From: Acidimicrobiales bacterium
GTDB lineage: Bacteria > Actinomycetota > Acidimicrobiia > Acidimicrobiales > JADJXE01
Direction: 5' to 3'
NCBI GenBank assembly: GCA_016716005.1
Contig: JADJXE010000001.1
Coordinates: 1,191,001-1,255,000, forward strand
DNA: 64,000 nucleotides
Shown here: positions 7,914 through 19,080 of the stretch, piece after piece
Layout: each line of letters begins with the position of its first letter
How positions within the stretch are numbered: the stretch's first letter is position 1
Made by a program: the position numbers and the translations under genes
Notes under the pieces: generated by a model
Told to the model about the DNA's origin: nothing
Seen by the model: the letters and a program-made list of their open reading frames with translations, nothing else
The model's database searches: none

Positions 7914-8485
7914 ACGTGGTGTGGGTCGCGCTCGGGGTGGCGCTGCTGGCGCTGCTCGTCGTGACGCTCTCGTACAACCGCTTCGTGCACCAGCGCCAGC
8001 TGATCCGCAACGCCTGGGCCGACGTCGACACCGAGCTGCGACGCCGCTACGACCTGATCCCCAACCTGGTGCAGACGGTCAAGGGCTACGCCGCCCACGA
8101 GCGGGCCGTGCTCGAGGAGGTGGTCCGGGCCCGCACCGCCGCGGTGGCGTCGAGCGGCCCGACCGAGCAGCAGGCCGCCGACGAGAACGCGCTGGTGGGG
8201 GCGCTGCAGCACCTGTTCGCGGTGGCCGAGGCCTACCCGGACCTCGAGGCCAACCAGGGCTTCCTCGAGCTGCAGCGCGAGCTGGTGATCACCGAGGACC
8301 GGATCCAGTCCGCCCGGAGGCTCTTCAACGCCAACGTGCGCGACTACAACCGTCGGGTGCAGTCGGTGCCCTCCAACCTGGTGGCCAGGCTCTTCGGCTT
8401 CCGTGCCGACGCCTTCTTCGAGGTCGACCGGGCGATCCGCGAGGGCGGCCCGCCCCAGGTGCGGGTGGAGGCCACCGGGCCCTGA
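7910..8485 (+). CDS. lemA: LemA family protein
   Basis: This 191-residue protein has one N-terminal membrane helix (about 3-22) followed by the LemA helical bundle. Signature stretches are RNAWADVDTELRRRYDLIPNLV (33-54), a middle helix with many Glu, and the late FNANVRDYNRRVQSVPSNLVARLFGF. LemA proteins are membrane-attached coiled helices of poorly known role, often next to membrane proteins or proteases. The GTG start overlaps the preceding stop. A wobble-containing hairpin follows at 8486-8508. Confidence 0.93.
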   Translation: MNVVWVALGVALLALLVVTLSYNRFVHQRQLIRNAWADVDTELRRRYDLIPNLVQTVKGYAAHERAVLEEVVRARTAAVASSGPTEQQAADENALVGALQHLFAVAEAYPDLEANQGFLELQRELVITEDRIQSARRLFNANVRDYNRRVQSVPSNLVARLFGFRADAFFEVDRAIREGGPPQVRVEATGP

Positions 8486-8508
8486 GGGTGCCCGGCCGGC
8501 CGGCGCCC
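8486..8508. terminator. Hairpin between convergent lemA and esterase genes
   Basis: GGGTGCC and GGCGCCC form a stem with one G-T wobble around a GC-rich loop. It lies directly after the lemA stop and before the stop of the opposing esterase gene, so it could end both transcripts. Confidence 0.4.
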
Positions 8509-8515
8509 GCGTGCG

Positions 8516-9784
8516 TCAGGCGGCGTCGACGACGGCCCGGGCGGCGCGGTGGCGCGTGTACACCCAGGCGCAGAACCGCTCGACCCCCCGGATGACGTGG
8601 GCGGTGCGGGCCGACGGGAACACCTCGAAGGCGTGCTGGGCGTGGCTGAGCTCCACGTGGCAGACCGGCTGGTCGGACACCGCCCGGAGCTGCTCGACGA
8701 AGTGGCGGGCCTCGTCGACCGGGGACAGCACGTCGTTCGTGCCGTGGATCACCAGGAACGGCGGCGCGTCCGGGTGCACCCGGCTGATCGGCGACGCCCG
8801 GTCGAACAGCTCGGGCCGCTCGGCGATGCTCTCCTTGAACACGTGGCGCTCGAGCATCTCGGGAAGCGGGCTCCCCTTCCAGATGCCCTTGCGGTCCGTG
8901 AAGTCGTAGACGCCGTAGAAGGGCACGGCCGCCTGCACGGTGGTGTCCGCAGCCTCGAAGCCGGGCTGGTACTCGGGATCGTTGGGGGTGAGCGCGGCGA
9001 GGGCCGACAGGTGGCCGCCGGCCGATCCCCCGGTGATCACCACGAAGTCGGGGTCGGCGCCGTACTCCGGCCCGTGCGCGCGGAGCCAGCGCAGGGCGGC
9101 CTTCACGTCGACCTCGTGGTCCGGGAACGTGGCCCAGGGGCTCAGCCGGTAGTCGATGCTCACGCACACCCAGCCGTGGGCGGCGAGCCGCAGCATGAGC
9201 GGGAGGGCCTGCTCCTTCTTGCTGCCGATCATCCAGGCGCCGCCGTGGATCTGCAGGAGGGTGGGGCAGCCCGTGGGGTGGTCCTTGCGGCGGTACAGGT
9301 CGAGCGTGAAGTCGCGGCCGTGCACGTGGGTGTAGGCGAGGTCGCGGACCCGCTCGACCCGCCGGTCGTACATCGGCAGCGGAAGCAGCCGCTGGCGCAG
9401 GCTGAAGCGCTCGTCGAGCCGTGCCGCCAGGTCGGGGGCGATCTCGTCGCGGTAGCCCTCGCCGAGGCCATCCCGCAGGGCCCGCTCCACCTCACCCTTG
9501 GATCCCATGGCCGCCACGTGCAGGTAGACGAGCCCGCTCCAGGACACGAGGGTGACCGCCAGCGCGACCCAGCCCGGCCAGTGGTCGAGGGCGCCGGCCC
9601 ACCAGAACAGCCCGGTGGCGACCGCCTCCCAGAAGATGTGGTGCGGGATCAGCTCGCCGGTGATCCACGATCCCATGAACCCGAAGCCGACGACGGGCCA
9701 CGGTCGGCGCAGCGGCTTGAAGGCGTTGAACGTGAAGAAGGCGCCCACGAGCGCCGCCGCGAGGAAGAGCCACGACACCCACAT
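8516..9784 (-). CDS. Membrane-anchored alpha/beta hydrolase (HSL-type esterase)
   Basis: This 422-residue protein begins with about three hydrophobic segments (residues 1-95), then a linker and an alpha/beta-hydrolase domain. The oxyanion motif HGGAW (180-184) and the nucleophile elbow GGSAGG (252-257, Ser254) are of the hormone-sensitive-lipase type. An acidic residue in HGTNDVLSP and His in SHAQHAFE complete the triad. It probably hydrolyses carboxyl esters (lipid or acyl ester) at the membrane, like mycobacterial Lip proteins. The ATG at 9784 was chosen because it includes the membrane helices. Substrate unknown. Confidence 0.9.
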   Translation of the reverse strand: MWVSWLFLAAALVGAFFTFNAFKPLRRPWPVVGFGFMGSWITGELIPHHIFWEAVATGLFWWAGALDHWPGWVALAVTLVSWSGLVYLHVAAMGSKGEVERALRDGLGEGYRDEIAPDLAARLDERFSLRQRLLPLPMYDRRVERVRDLAYTHVHGRDFTLDLYRRKDHPTGCPTLLQIHGGAWMIGSKKEQALPLMLRLAAHGWVCVSIDYRLSPWATFPDHEVDVKAALRWLRAHGPEYGADPDFVVITGGSAGGHLSALAALTPNDPEYQPGFEAADTTVQAAVPFYGVYDFTDRKGIWKGSPLPEMLERHVFKESIAERPELFDRASPISRVHPDAPPFLVIHGTNDVLSPVDEARHFVEQLRAVSDQPVCHVELSHAQHAFEVFPSARTAHVIRGVERFCAWVYTRHRAARAVVDAA

Positions 9785-9832
9785 GCCCCCAGTCTGCCCG
9801 GCGGGGTCGCACCGGGTCCATGCCGCGCGAGC

Positions 9833-10165
9833 ATGGCGGCCGTGCCTGCGCAGCCCGCCGTGGAGGTCGTCGACGTCGAGGTGCGTCGGGACGACGCGGT
9901 CACCGTCGAGTGGGCCGATGGCCGCACCGCCCGCTTCGGGCTCGACGAGCTCCGGGCGAGCTGCCCGTGCGCCGCGTGCCGCACCCTGCGCGATCGAGGG
10001 GAGCCGGCCTGGCCCAGGCCCGGCGCGCCGGATGTCGTGGCCATCACCCGGGCCGAGCTGGTCGGCGCCTGGGGGATCTCGTTCGTGTGGAACGACGGCC
10101 ACGCCACCGGCATCTACCCCTGGGACAGCCTCCGCCGCTGGGCCGACGAGCGCCCGCCGGCCTGA
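9833..10165 (+). CDS. DUF971 (gamma-butyrobetaine hydroxylase N-terminal-like) protein
   Basis: This 110-residue protein is a stand-alone DUF971 domain. It shows the hallmark strand order VEWADGRTARFGLDELRASCPCAACR, with a Cys-x-Cys-x-x-Cys zinc site, and ends WGISFVWNDGHATGIYPWDSLRRWA. In eukaryotes this fold is the N-terminal domain of gamma-butyrobetaine hydroxylase; in bacteria it is found alone and near Fe-S assembly genes, role unknown. Its last 52 bp overlap the 3' end of the convergent gene at 10114. Confidence 0.88.
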   Translation: MAAVPAQPAVEVVDVEVRRDDAVTVEWADGRTARFGLDELRASCPCAACRTLRDRGEPAWPRPGAPDVVAITRAELVGAWGISFVWNDGHATGIYPWDSLRRWADERPPA

Positions 10166-11265
10166 GCCGGGCTCGACGGCCGGGCCCGCCCCCTGATCCG
10201 GAGCAGCGGCGGTCGCCGGTACGCCAGCGCACGGTCCGACGACCACGGCGCCACGGGTGCCATGACCAGCCCGGAGAGACCGAGCAGCACGGCGTCGTAG
10301 TTCACCCGCCAGCCCGCGAAGTCACGCCACGCCTGGTCGCGATCGGCCCGGACGGGGACCCCGTCGGCCTGGAGCCGCTCGACGACGGCCTCGAACTCGT
10401 CGCGTGCGACGGCGATCGGATCGTCGGGCCGGGGATCGGGGTCGTAGGCGATGGAGAAGACGTCGGCGATGCGCCGGAGCGTGACGTAGCCGGCCCGGAG
10501 GCACAGCTCGGCCTCCGGTTGGCGCCCGATGTCGACGGTCGACGCGGTGAGCGCCGCGGCGTCGAGCACGCAGCCGGAGGCGGTGAGCCACGAGCGGTCG
10601 GGCTGGGGCGAGCGGAAGAAGCAGAGCGCCGGGAAGGAGGTGTGGGACTCCTCGAGGTCGGCGAAGAGCTCCTGCCAGCGCAGCCACAGCGGGTCGAGCC
10701 GGGCGAGGCCCCCGATCCGGACGTGGCGGACGAGCAGCTCGGCCGCCGACGGAGGCGTGTCGGCCAGCACCTCCAGCTGCGACACCGCCGTCTCCCGGCG
10801 GGCGAACGCGCCGTAGAGGCTCGGGAGGAAGCTGATGAGCAGGGCGACCAGGCCCAGGCCCAAGGCGGCCTGCGCGACCGCCAGCATCTTGGGCAGCAGG
10901 CCGTCGGGCCGCTCGAACCCGAGGGTCGTCATCGACGAGCCGCTCACGGCGAGGGCCTCGCCGATCGGCGTGACCCCGAGGGCCCAGAAGATGCCCGTGA
11001 ACCCCACGACGACGAGGAGCAGCCAGACGCCCGGTAGCACCAGCAGGGTGACCGGCGCGTAGAGCGCCATCACCCGGTCCCGGGCCTCGTAGGGCCGCGA
11101 CGGCCGGGCGACGGTGCCGAACACGTACCGCATCGCCACGAACACGACCCGGCCGAGCAACGACGGCACGGCCCGCGGCAGCACGACCGTTCGCACGGCC
11201 GACAGCGCCGTGGCCACGACCAGGGCGGCTCCGGCCGAGAACGCGACGACCTGCAGGACCGCCAC
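10114..11265 (-). CDS. Membrane protein with ion-channel-like pore segment
   Basis: This 383-residue protein has hydrophobic segments near residues 1-25, 70-95 and 125-150. Between the last two lies SGSSMTTLGFERP, which resembles the pore helix and selectivity filter of two-helix potassium channels (TTxG followed by an aromatic and acidic residue). The C-terminal half is soluble and helical (LFADLEESHTSFPALCFFRSP onward) and has no recognisable RCK domain. It is likely a divergent channel, but conduction is not shown. The start is GTG at 11265. The 3' end overlaps the DUF971 gene tail to tail by 52 bp. Confidence 0.7.
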   Translation of the reverse strand: MAVLQVVAFSAGAALVVATALSAVRTVVLPRAVPSLLGRVVFVAMRYVFGTVARPSRPYEARDRVMALYAPVTLLVLPGVWLLLVVVGFTGIFWALGVTPIGEALAVSGSSMTTLGFERPDGLLPKMLAVAQAALGLGLVALLISFLPSLYGAFARRETAVSQLEVLADTPPSAAELLVRHVRIGGLARLDPLWLRWQELFADLEESHTSFPALCFFRSPQPDRSWLTASGCVLDAAALTASTVDIGRQPEAELCLRAGYVTLRRIADVFSIAYDPDPRPDDPIAVARDEFEAVVERLQADGVPVRADRDQAWRDFAGWRVNYDAVLLGLSGLVMAPVAPWSSDRALAYRRPPLLRIRGRARPSSPAQAGGRSSAQRRRLSQG

Positions 11266-11384
11266 GCCCTACCCGGGTGCGGGCATCACGTCGGTGGGCA
11301 CGCCGGCCGGGCCACGGGCGGCAGGCTACCGCCGCGTCGGCACGCCCGGACGCCGGCGACCGCGACCGCGACACACCCGTTCGG

Positions 11385-11390
11385 TAGGGT
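11385..11390 (+). promoter_or_regulatory. Probable -10 box of the RS-rich protein gene
   Basis: TAGGGT, with a leader of about 40 nt containing CGGAGG before the ATG at 11437. Confidence 0.45.
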
Positions 11391-11436
11391 GGACCCGCGC
11401 TTCCCCCGCAGCCCGCTCTGCCGCGGAGGTCGTGCC

Positions 11437-11898
11437 ATGTCCCGCTCCCCGTGCCGCCGGCGCCGGTCCCGGTCCCGGTCCCGGCCCCGGCCCCCCTACC
11501 GGGTCCTCACCCCCGAGGACGCCATCGACGCCGTGCTGGCGTCGGCCGCCGACCTGGGGACACCCCGGGTCCTCGGCCTGCTGCTCGACCGCGACCGGGC
11601 CGTCGTCACCGCGGTGGCGGTCGACGACCCGCCCCCGCCGGGTCGAGATCTCGACGAGCTGCTCGAGAGCCTCGTCGACGTCGCAGCCGCCACCGAGGTG
11701 GCGTCGCTGGTGTTGGCGACGGTGCGGCCGGGCCGGGGCCACGAGCCGGCACCGGCCGACCTGGACCGCTGGGCCTGGCTGGTGCCCTACGCCGACGACG
11801 CCGGCGTGGAGCTCCTCGACTGGTTCGTGCTGTCCGACGGCTTCGCCTCGTCCCTCGCCGAGCTCACCGGCGTCGGCGACCGCTGGCCCTGCCCCTGA
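11437..11898 (+). CDS. Small protein with Arg/Ser-rich N-terminus, function unknown
   Basis: The 153-residue product begins with an RSRSRSRPRP stretch encoded by a hexanucleotide repeat (cggtcc units, about 11463-11495). An alpha/beta domain follows: LTPEDAIDAVLASAADLG, then RVLGLLLDRDRAVVTAVAVDD and a hydrophobic strand ASLVLATVRPG. The strand pattern is reminiscent of the JAB/RadC-type fold, but the metal-binding His residues are not evident, so I leave the function open. The ATG has GGAGG at a good distance. The basic tail could bind nucleic acid (inference). Confidence 0.65.
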   Translation: MSRSPCRRRRSRSRSRPRPPYRVLTPEDAIDAVLASAADLGTPRVLGLLLDRDRAVVTAVAVDDPPPPGRDLDELLESLVDVAAATEVASLVLATVRPGRGHEPAPADLDRWAWLVPYADDAGVELLDWFVLSDGFASSLAELTGVGDRWPCP

Positions 11899-11951
11899 AG
11901 ACCGCCGACCGGCGGCTACGGTGCATCCGCTCTCGACCAAGGAGACCGACC

Positions 11952-12587
11952 ATGCGCGTTCGACGACTGCTCGGCGCCGGCACCCTGGCGCTGCTGCTCG
12001 TCGGCGGGATCGCCGCCTGCGGTGACGACGACGATTCCACCAGCGACACCACGGCGGCGACCGACACCACCGACACCACCGAGACGACGGCGGCGCCCGA
12101 CACGACGACCGAGGGCACCACCGACGCCACGGTCGGCCAGGGCGACCTGCCGCCCGGGGCCGACCTGCTCGTCGAGGTGCCGGGCTTCACGGTCGTCGAT
12201 CTCCCCCAGGAGCTGATCGACACGCAGCTGCAGGCCGTCGAGTCGGCCGACACGTCCGGCGTGCTCGACGACGTCGCCTTCGGCGCCTACCAGCCCGACG
12301 CCGGCGGCGATCCGGTGGTGGCCGTGGCCATGGTGAGCGAGGCCGCCGCCGCCGACCCACAGGTGGCCAACGCGCTGCTCGAGGGCATCTTCGCCGGCAC
12401 CACGGCCGAGCAGACCACCTTCGGCTCCTACTCGGGGGTGATGGCGACGGCGCCCGACGGCAGCGCCGTGCTGCTGTTCGCCACGCCCGCCGCGGACAGC
12501 CCGATCGGCTTCTACGTCCAGGCCTCCGATCAGGCCGCCGGCGAGGCGCTGCTGGTCGGGCTGCTCGACAACGCCGCCACCAGCTGA
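11952..12587 (+). CDS. Lipoprotein of unknown function
   Basis: This 211-residue protein has a clear type II signal peptide: basic start, hydrophobic core and lipobox GIAAC. An unusual Asp/Thr-rich linker (DDDDSTSDTTAATDTTDTTETT, about 30 residues) then spaces a folded domain from the membrane. The C-terminal domain (about 70-211) has mixed strands and helices with no catalytic motif I recognise. The linker style is shared with the livJ product at 57096. AAGGAG lies before the ATG. Confidence 0.8.
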   Translation: MRVRRLLGAGTLALLLVGGIAACGDDDDSTSDTTAATDTTDTTETTAAPDTTTEGTTDATVGQGDLPPGADLLVEVPGFTVVDLPQELIDTQLQAVESADTSGVLDDVAFGAYQPDAGGDPVVAVAMVSEAAAADPQVANALLEGIFAGTTAEQTTFGSYSGVMATAPDGSAVLLFATPAADSPIGFYVQASDQAAGEALLVGLLDNAATS

Positions 12588-12627
12588 CCCACCGGTCGGC
12601 CCCTCCTGTCGGCCGCCGTCTCACGAG

Positions 12628-12658
12628 GCCCTCCCGTCGTGCATGCTGACGGGAGGGC
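12628..12658 (+). terminator. Terminator-like hairpin after the lipoprotein gene
   Basis: A perfect 11-bp stem (12628-12638 with 12648-12658) around a 9-nt loop lies 40 nt after the lipoprotein stop and 20 nt before the next start. An ATG inside its loop is in frame with the DUF4188 gene, but the later ATG at 12679 has the better ribosome binding site. Confidence 0.6.
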
Positions 12659-12678
12659 GAGCGAGAGGGGGGGCGACC

Positions 12679-13203
12679 ATGTCGAAGGTGTACCGGGGGC
12701 GCTACACGGCCGAGGTCGACGGCGACCTCACCCTGTTCCTGATCGGCATGCGCATCAACAAGCCCTGGAAGCTGCGCCAGTGGGGGTTCGTCGCCGCCGC
12801 CATGCCCCGGATGCTGCGGGAGCTGGAGAGGCACCCCGAGCTGGGCTGCCTCGGTGGGCAGAGCTGGTTCGGCCGCACCACGCTCATGGTGCAGTACTGG
12901 CGCAGCTTCGAGGACCTCGAGCGCTACGCTCGCGAGCCCGAGCGCGCCCACCTGCCGGCCTGGCGCGAGTTCAACCGGCGGGTGAGGGACAGCGGCGACG
13001 TGGGCATCTGGCACGAGACGTACCGGGTGCAGGCGTCCGGCCTGGAGGCGATCTACGGCAACATGCCGCGGTTCGGTCTGGCCGCGGCCTTCGGCCACGT
13101 TCCCGTGTCGGCCCACACCGGCCAGTCCGCGGCGCGGCGGATCGGCGCCCGCTCCGACGACCTGGCGGCGGTCGCCCCGTACGACACCCCGGCGGGCGGG
13201 TGA
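12679..13203 (+). CDS. DUF4188 domain protein (monooxygenase-like fold)
   Basis: This 174-residue protein matches DUF4188: the opening VYRGRYTAEVDGDLTLFLIGMRINKPWK, a central YWRSFEDLERYAREPERAHLPAWREFNRR, then WHETYRVQASGLEAIYGNMPRFGLAAAFG. The fold is a dimeric ferredoxin-like barrel related to heme-degrading or antibiotic-biosynthesis monooxygenases, but no reaction is established. GAGAGGGGGGG lies before the ATG at 12679. The stop overlaps the GTG of the VOC gene, so the two are coupled. Confidence 0.88.
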   Translation: MSKVYRGRYTAEVDGDLTLFLIGMRINKPWKLRQWGFVAAAMPRMLRELERHPELGCLGGQSWFGRTTLMVQYWRSFEDLERYAREPERAHLPAWREFNRRVRDSGDVGIWHETYRVQASGLEAIYGNMPRFGLAAAFGHVPVSAHTGQSAARRIGARSDDLAAVAPYDTPAGG

Positions 13204-13571
13204 GCGCGCCTGGCCCCGCGGTGCGGGCCGTCGGGGTGCACCACGTCTCCCTGAACGTCGACGACGTGCCAGCGGCGCTCGCCTTCTACGTCGACGTCCT
13301 CGGCTGCTCGGTGCGGTCCGACCGGCCCGCCTTCCCGTTCGACGGTGCCTGGCTCGACCTGGGCGACCAGCAGATCCACCTGATCGCCGCGGACGTGCCG
13401 GCCGACCTCGGCCAGCACGTCGCGGTGCTCGTGGCCGACCTCGATGACGCGGTCGCTGCGGTGCGGTCGCGAGGCGTGGAGGCGTCAGACCCCAAGCCGG
13501 TGGGCCGCAGCCGGCAGGCCTTCCTGCGCGACCCGGCGGGCAACCGCATCGAGCTGCACCAGCCGGGCTGA
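13200..13571 (+). CDS. VOC family (glyoxalase/dioxygenase superfamily) protein
   Basis: This 123-residue protein consists of two beta-alpha-beta-beta-beta units. The first starts VHHVSLNVDDVPAALAFYVDVLGC with a metal-ligand His; the second ends AFLRDPAGNRIELHQPG with a Glu ligand. Such proteins include glyoxalase I, dioxygenases and resistance proteins; the exact activity cannot be told. The GTG start overlaps the DUF4188 stop (GTGA). Confidence 0.85.
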   Translation: MSAPGPAVRAVGVHHVSLNVDDVPAALAFYVDVLGCSVRSDRPAFPFDGAWLDLGDQQIHLIAADVPADLGQHVAVLVADLDDAVAAVRSRGVEASDPKPVGRSRQAFLRDPAGNRIELHQPG

Positions 13572-13719
13572 GGGGTGCGCCTCAGCGGGAGTCGCGCGAG
13601 CGCAGCGGACCCCCGAACCCACCACCCCACGGGACTCTGTCGAGTGCGCCTCAGCGGAAGTCGCGCGAGCGCAGCGGACCCCCGAACCCACCACCCCACG
13701 GGACTCTGTCGAGTGCGCC

Positions 13720-17079
<3,360 letters not shown>

Positions 17080-17085
17080 GGCTGG

Positions 17086-17091
17086 ACGCTA
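17086..17091 (-). promoter_or_regulatory. -10 box of dnaE2, leaderless type
   Basis: TAGCGT lies 6 nt before the dnaE2 ATG and shares its distal T-A pair with the LexA box. A repressor on the box would cover the -10 region. Confidence 0.65.
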
Positions 17092-17107
17092 TCGAACAGA
17101 TGTTCGA
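17092..17107. promoter_or_regulatory. LexA (SOS) box of dnaE2
   Basis: TCGAACAGATGTTCGA is a perfect match to the actinobacterial SOS palindrome TCGAAC-N4-GTTCGA. It lies 12 nt before the dnaE2 start and 95 nt before the divergent ADP-ribosylglycohydrolase gene, which might share the control. Confidence 0.95.
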
Positions 17108-17202
17108 CTCGTCCAGCCCGGCGCGCCCGGCCGGCCGAAGGCCCTGGCGCCGGCCGCCCGCACCGGCGACACTGCCGGGCGACGCGGAGAGAGGGGGCAC
17201 CC

Positions 17203-18276
17203 GTGCCTGCAGCGGCGACCACGAGGAGCCGGGTCGTGGGCTGCCTCCTCGCCGGCGCGGCCGGTGACGCGCTCGGCGCCGCCGTCGAGTTCGACACCTG
17301 GGACGACATCCAGCGCCGCTGCGGCCCTGCCGGGGTCACCGGCTACCTCCCCGCGTACGGCGTGGCCGCGCCCATCACCGACGACACCCAGCTCACGCTG
17401 TTCACGGCCGAGGGCCTGATCCGCGGCATGCAGCGGTCCCGCGAGCAGGGCATCTGCGACGCCGTCGGCGTGCTGCGCCGCTCCTACCTCCGCTGGCTGC
17501 ACACCCAGGGCGAGGCACCCGGCGACGACGAGGAGGGCTTCGGCGCCGACGCCGCGACCAGCGGGTGGCTGGTGCACGTGCCGGAGCTGCTGCACCAGCG
17601 GGCACCGGGAAGCACCTGCCTGGCCGCGCTCCGGAGCGGCCGGCGCGGCGACCCCCACCGGCCGCTCAACGGGAGCAAGGGGTGCGGCGGGGTGATGCGG
17701 GTGGCGCCCTGCGGGGTGCTCGGCGAGCAGGCCTTCGAGTACGGCGTCGACGCCGCCGCCCTCACCCACGGCCACCCGACCGGCCAGCTGGCCGCCGGCG
17801 CCTTCGCCGAGATGGTCCGGCGGCTGCTGGAGGGCGCCGACCTCCCGCACGCGGTCACGCTGGCCGTCGCGCGCACGGCGCTCGAACCGGAGGGAGCGGA
17901 GACGGTGGCGGCGCTGCGGGACGCGGTCGCCGCCGCCCTGGCGTCCACTGGTCGTCGCCCCGGCGCCCTCGAGCTGGGCCGGCTGGGCGCCGGGTGGGTG
18001 GCCGAGGAGGCGCTGGCGATCGGCGTGCTGGCCGCCCTGACCGCCCCCGACCTGCGCACGGGCCTGCTCACCGCCGTGAACCACTCGGGCGACAGCGACA
18101 GCACCGGTTCGATCTGCGGCAACCTGCTCGGCGCGGCATGGGGTGCCGAGGAGATCCCCGACGACCTCCTCGACCCCCTGGAGGCCCGCGGCATCGTCGA
18201 GCAGGTCGCCAACGACCTGGCCGACGCCTTCATCGACGAACGGCCCCTCGACCGGGACCGCTACCCGGGCTGGTGA
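17203..18276 (+). CDS. ADP-ribosylglycohydrolase family protein
   Basis: This 357-residue all-helical protein has the family's metal-site motifs. GAAGDALGA lies at residues 18-26, TDDTQLTLF at 59-67 and HSGDSDSTGSICGNLLGAAWG near 297. The conserved Thr-Asp-Asp and Asp-Ser-Asp residues bind two magnesium ions. Family members remove ADP-ribose from arginine or other targets, or from nitrogenase reductase (DraG). With no nitrogen-fixation genes here, reversal of stress- or toxin-related ADP-ribosylation is more likely. GAGAGAGGGGG precedes the GTG at 17203. It diverges from dnaE2 across the LexA box; its 3' end overlaps the HAD gene by 47 bp. Confidence 0.9.
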   Translation: MPAAATTRSRVVGCLLAGAAGDALGAAVEFDTWDDIQRRCGPAGVTGYLPAYGVAAPITDDTQLTLFTAEGLIRGMQRSREQGICDAVGVLRRSYLRWLHTQGEAPGDDEEGFGADAATSGWLVHVPELLHQRAPGSTCLAALRSGRRGDPHRPLNGSKGCGGVMRVAPCGVLGEQAFEYGVDAAALTHGHPTGQLAAGAFAEMVRRLLEGADLPHAVTLAVARTALEPEGAETVAALRDAVAAALASTGRRPGALELGRLGAGWVAEEALAIGVLAALTAPDLRTGLLTAVNHSGDSDSTGSICGNLLGAAWGAEEIPDDLLDPLEARGIVEQVANDLADAFIDERPLDRDRYPGW

Positions 18277-18940
18277 GCACCTCGTCGAGCCGGGCCAGCG
18301 CCGCCCAGGGGTCGGCCCCCACCAGGATCCCGGCCATGCCGAGGCGCCGGGCGGCCTCCACGTTGCCGGGGTGGTCGTCGAGGAAGGCCGTTCGCTCGGG
18401 CACCACGCCCAGCTCGGCGCACGTCAGCTCGTAGATCCGACGATCCGGCTTGCGCAGCCCGACCTCACTGGAGTCGACGACGACGTCGAACCAACGGATG
18501 GGCACCATGGAGCGCCAGTCGGCCCCGAACTCGCGCACGTTGTTGGTGCAGATGGCGAGGCCGTAGCCCTCGTCGCGGAGGCGCCGCACCCGCTGCACCA
18601 CCATCCAGTGAGCACCCAGGGCCAGCACCCCGCCGACGCCGCCCAGCACGTCGCGCAGCGGCGGCGCCGCCGGCCCGAGCACCTCGACCTCGCGCTCGCG
18701 CACCCACGCCACGTACTCCTCGAAGGGGAGCGCGCCGATCTCCAGGAGGTGCCACGGGTTCGTGTACGGCTCGCCCGGGGCCGGCTCCGGCTCCTCGACG
18801 CCGTAGCCGAGCAGACGGGCGATCGAGCCCTCGGGGAGGCCGGCGTCGCGCTCCACCTGTGGCAGCAGCAGGAACGGCGAGGTCGACAGCACGCCGCCGA
18901 AGTCGAACACCACGGCATCGAGCGACCTGGCGACGGACAC
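18230..18940 (-). CDS. HAD superfamily hydrolase (subfamily IA-like)
   Basis: This 236-residue protein shows the HAD motifs. Motif I is VVFDFGGVL with nucleophile Asp13 and Gly in place of the second Asp, as in epoxide-hydrolase-like or non-phosphatase HADs. Motif II is ICTNN, motif III GLRKPD and motif IV FLDDHPGN. A helical cap lies between motifs I and II. It probably acts on a small phosphorylated or halogenated compound. The start is uncertain: GTG 18940 is used because it lies just before the core strand, with GTG 18949 as an alternative. The 3' end overlaps the preceding gene tail to tail. Confidence 0.85.
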   Translation of the reverse strand: MSVARSLDAVVFDFGGVLSTSPFLLLPQVERDAGLPEGSIARLLGYGVEEPEPAPGEPYTNPWHLLEIGALPFEEYVAWVREREVEVLGPAAPPLRDVLGGVGGVLALGAHWMVVQRVRRLRDEGYGLAICTNNVREFGADWRSMVPIRWFDVVVDSSEVGLRKPDRRIYELTCAELGVVPERTAFLDDHPGNVEAARRLGMAGILVGADPWAALARLDEVLTSPGSGPGRGAVRR

Positions 18941-19066
18941 GGCGAGCACGCTTGCAGACCGGTCGCCGGGCCCGCCAGACGACGCCGAGCGCCTTCGACG
19001 GATCCCCGCGGGCGCCGTGCACCCGCACCCCCGCCCGGGCCGCGCGACACCGGCCGCCCGAGGGCG

Positions 19067-19072
19067 TACGGT
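19067..19072 (+). promoter_or_regulatory. -10 box of the thiolase operon, leaderless type
   Basis: TACGGT lies 8 nt before the GTG at 19081 without a ribosome binding site between. Confidence 0.6.
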
Positions 19073-19080
19073 GCGCGCTC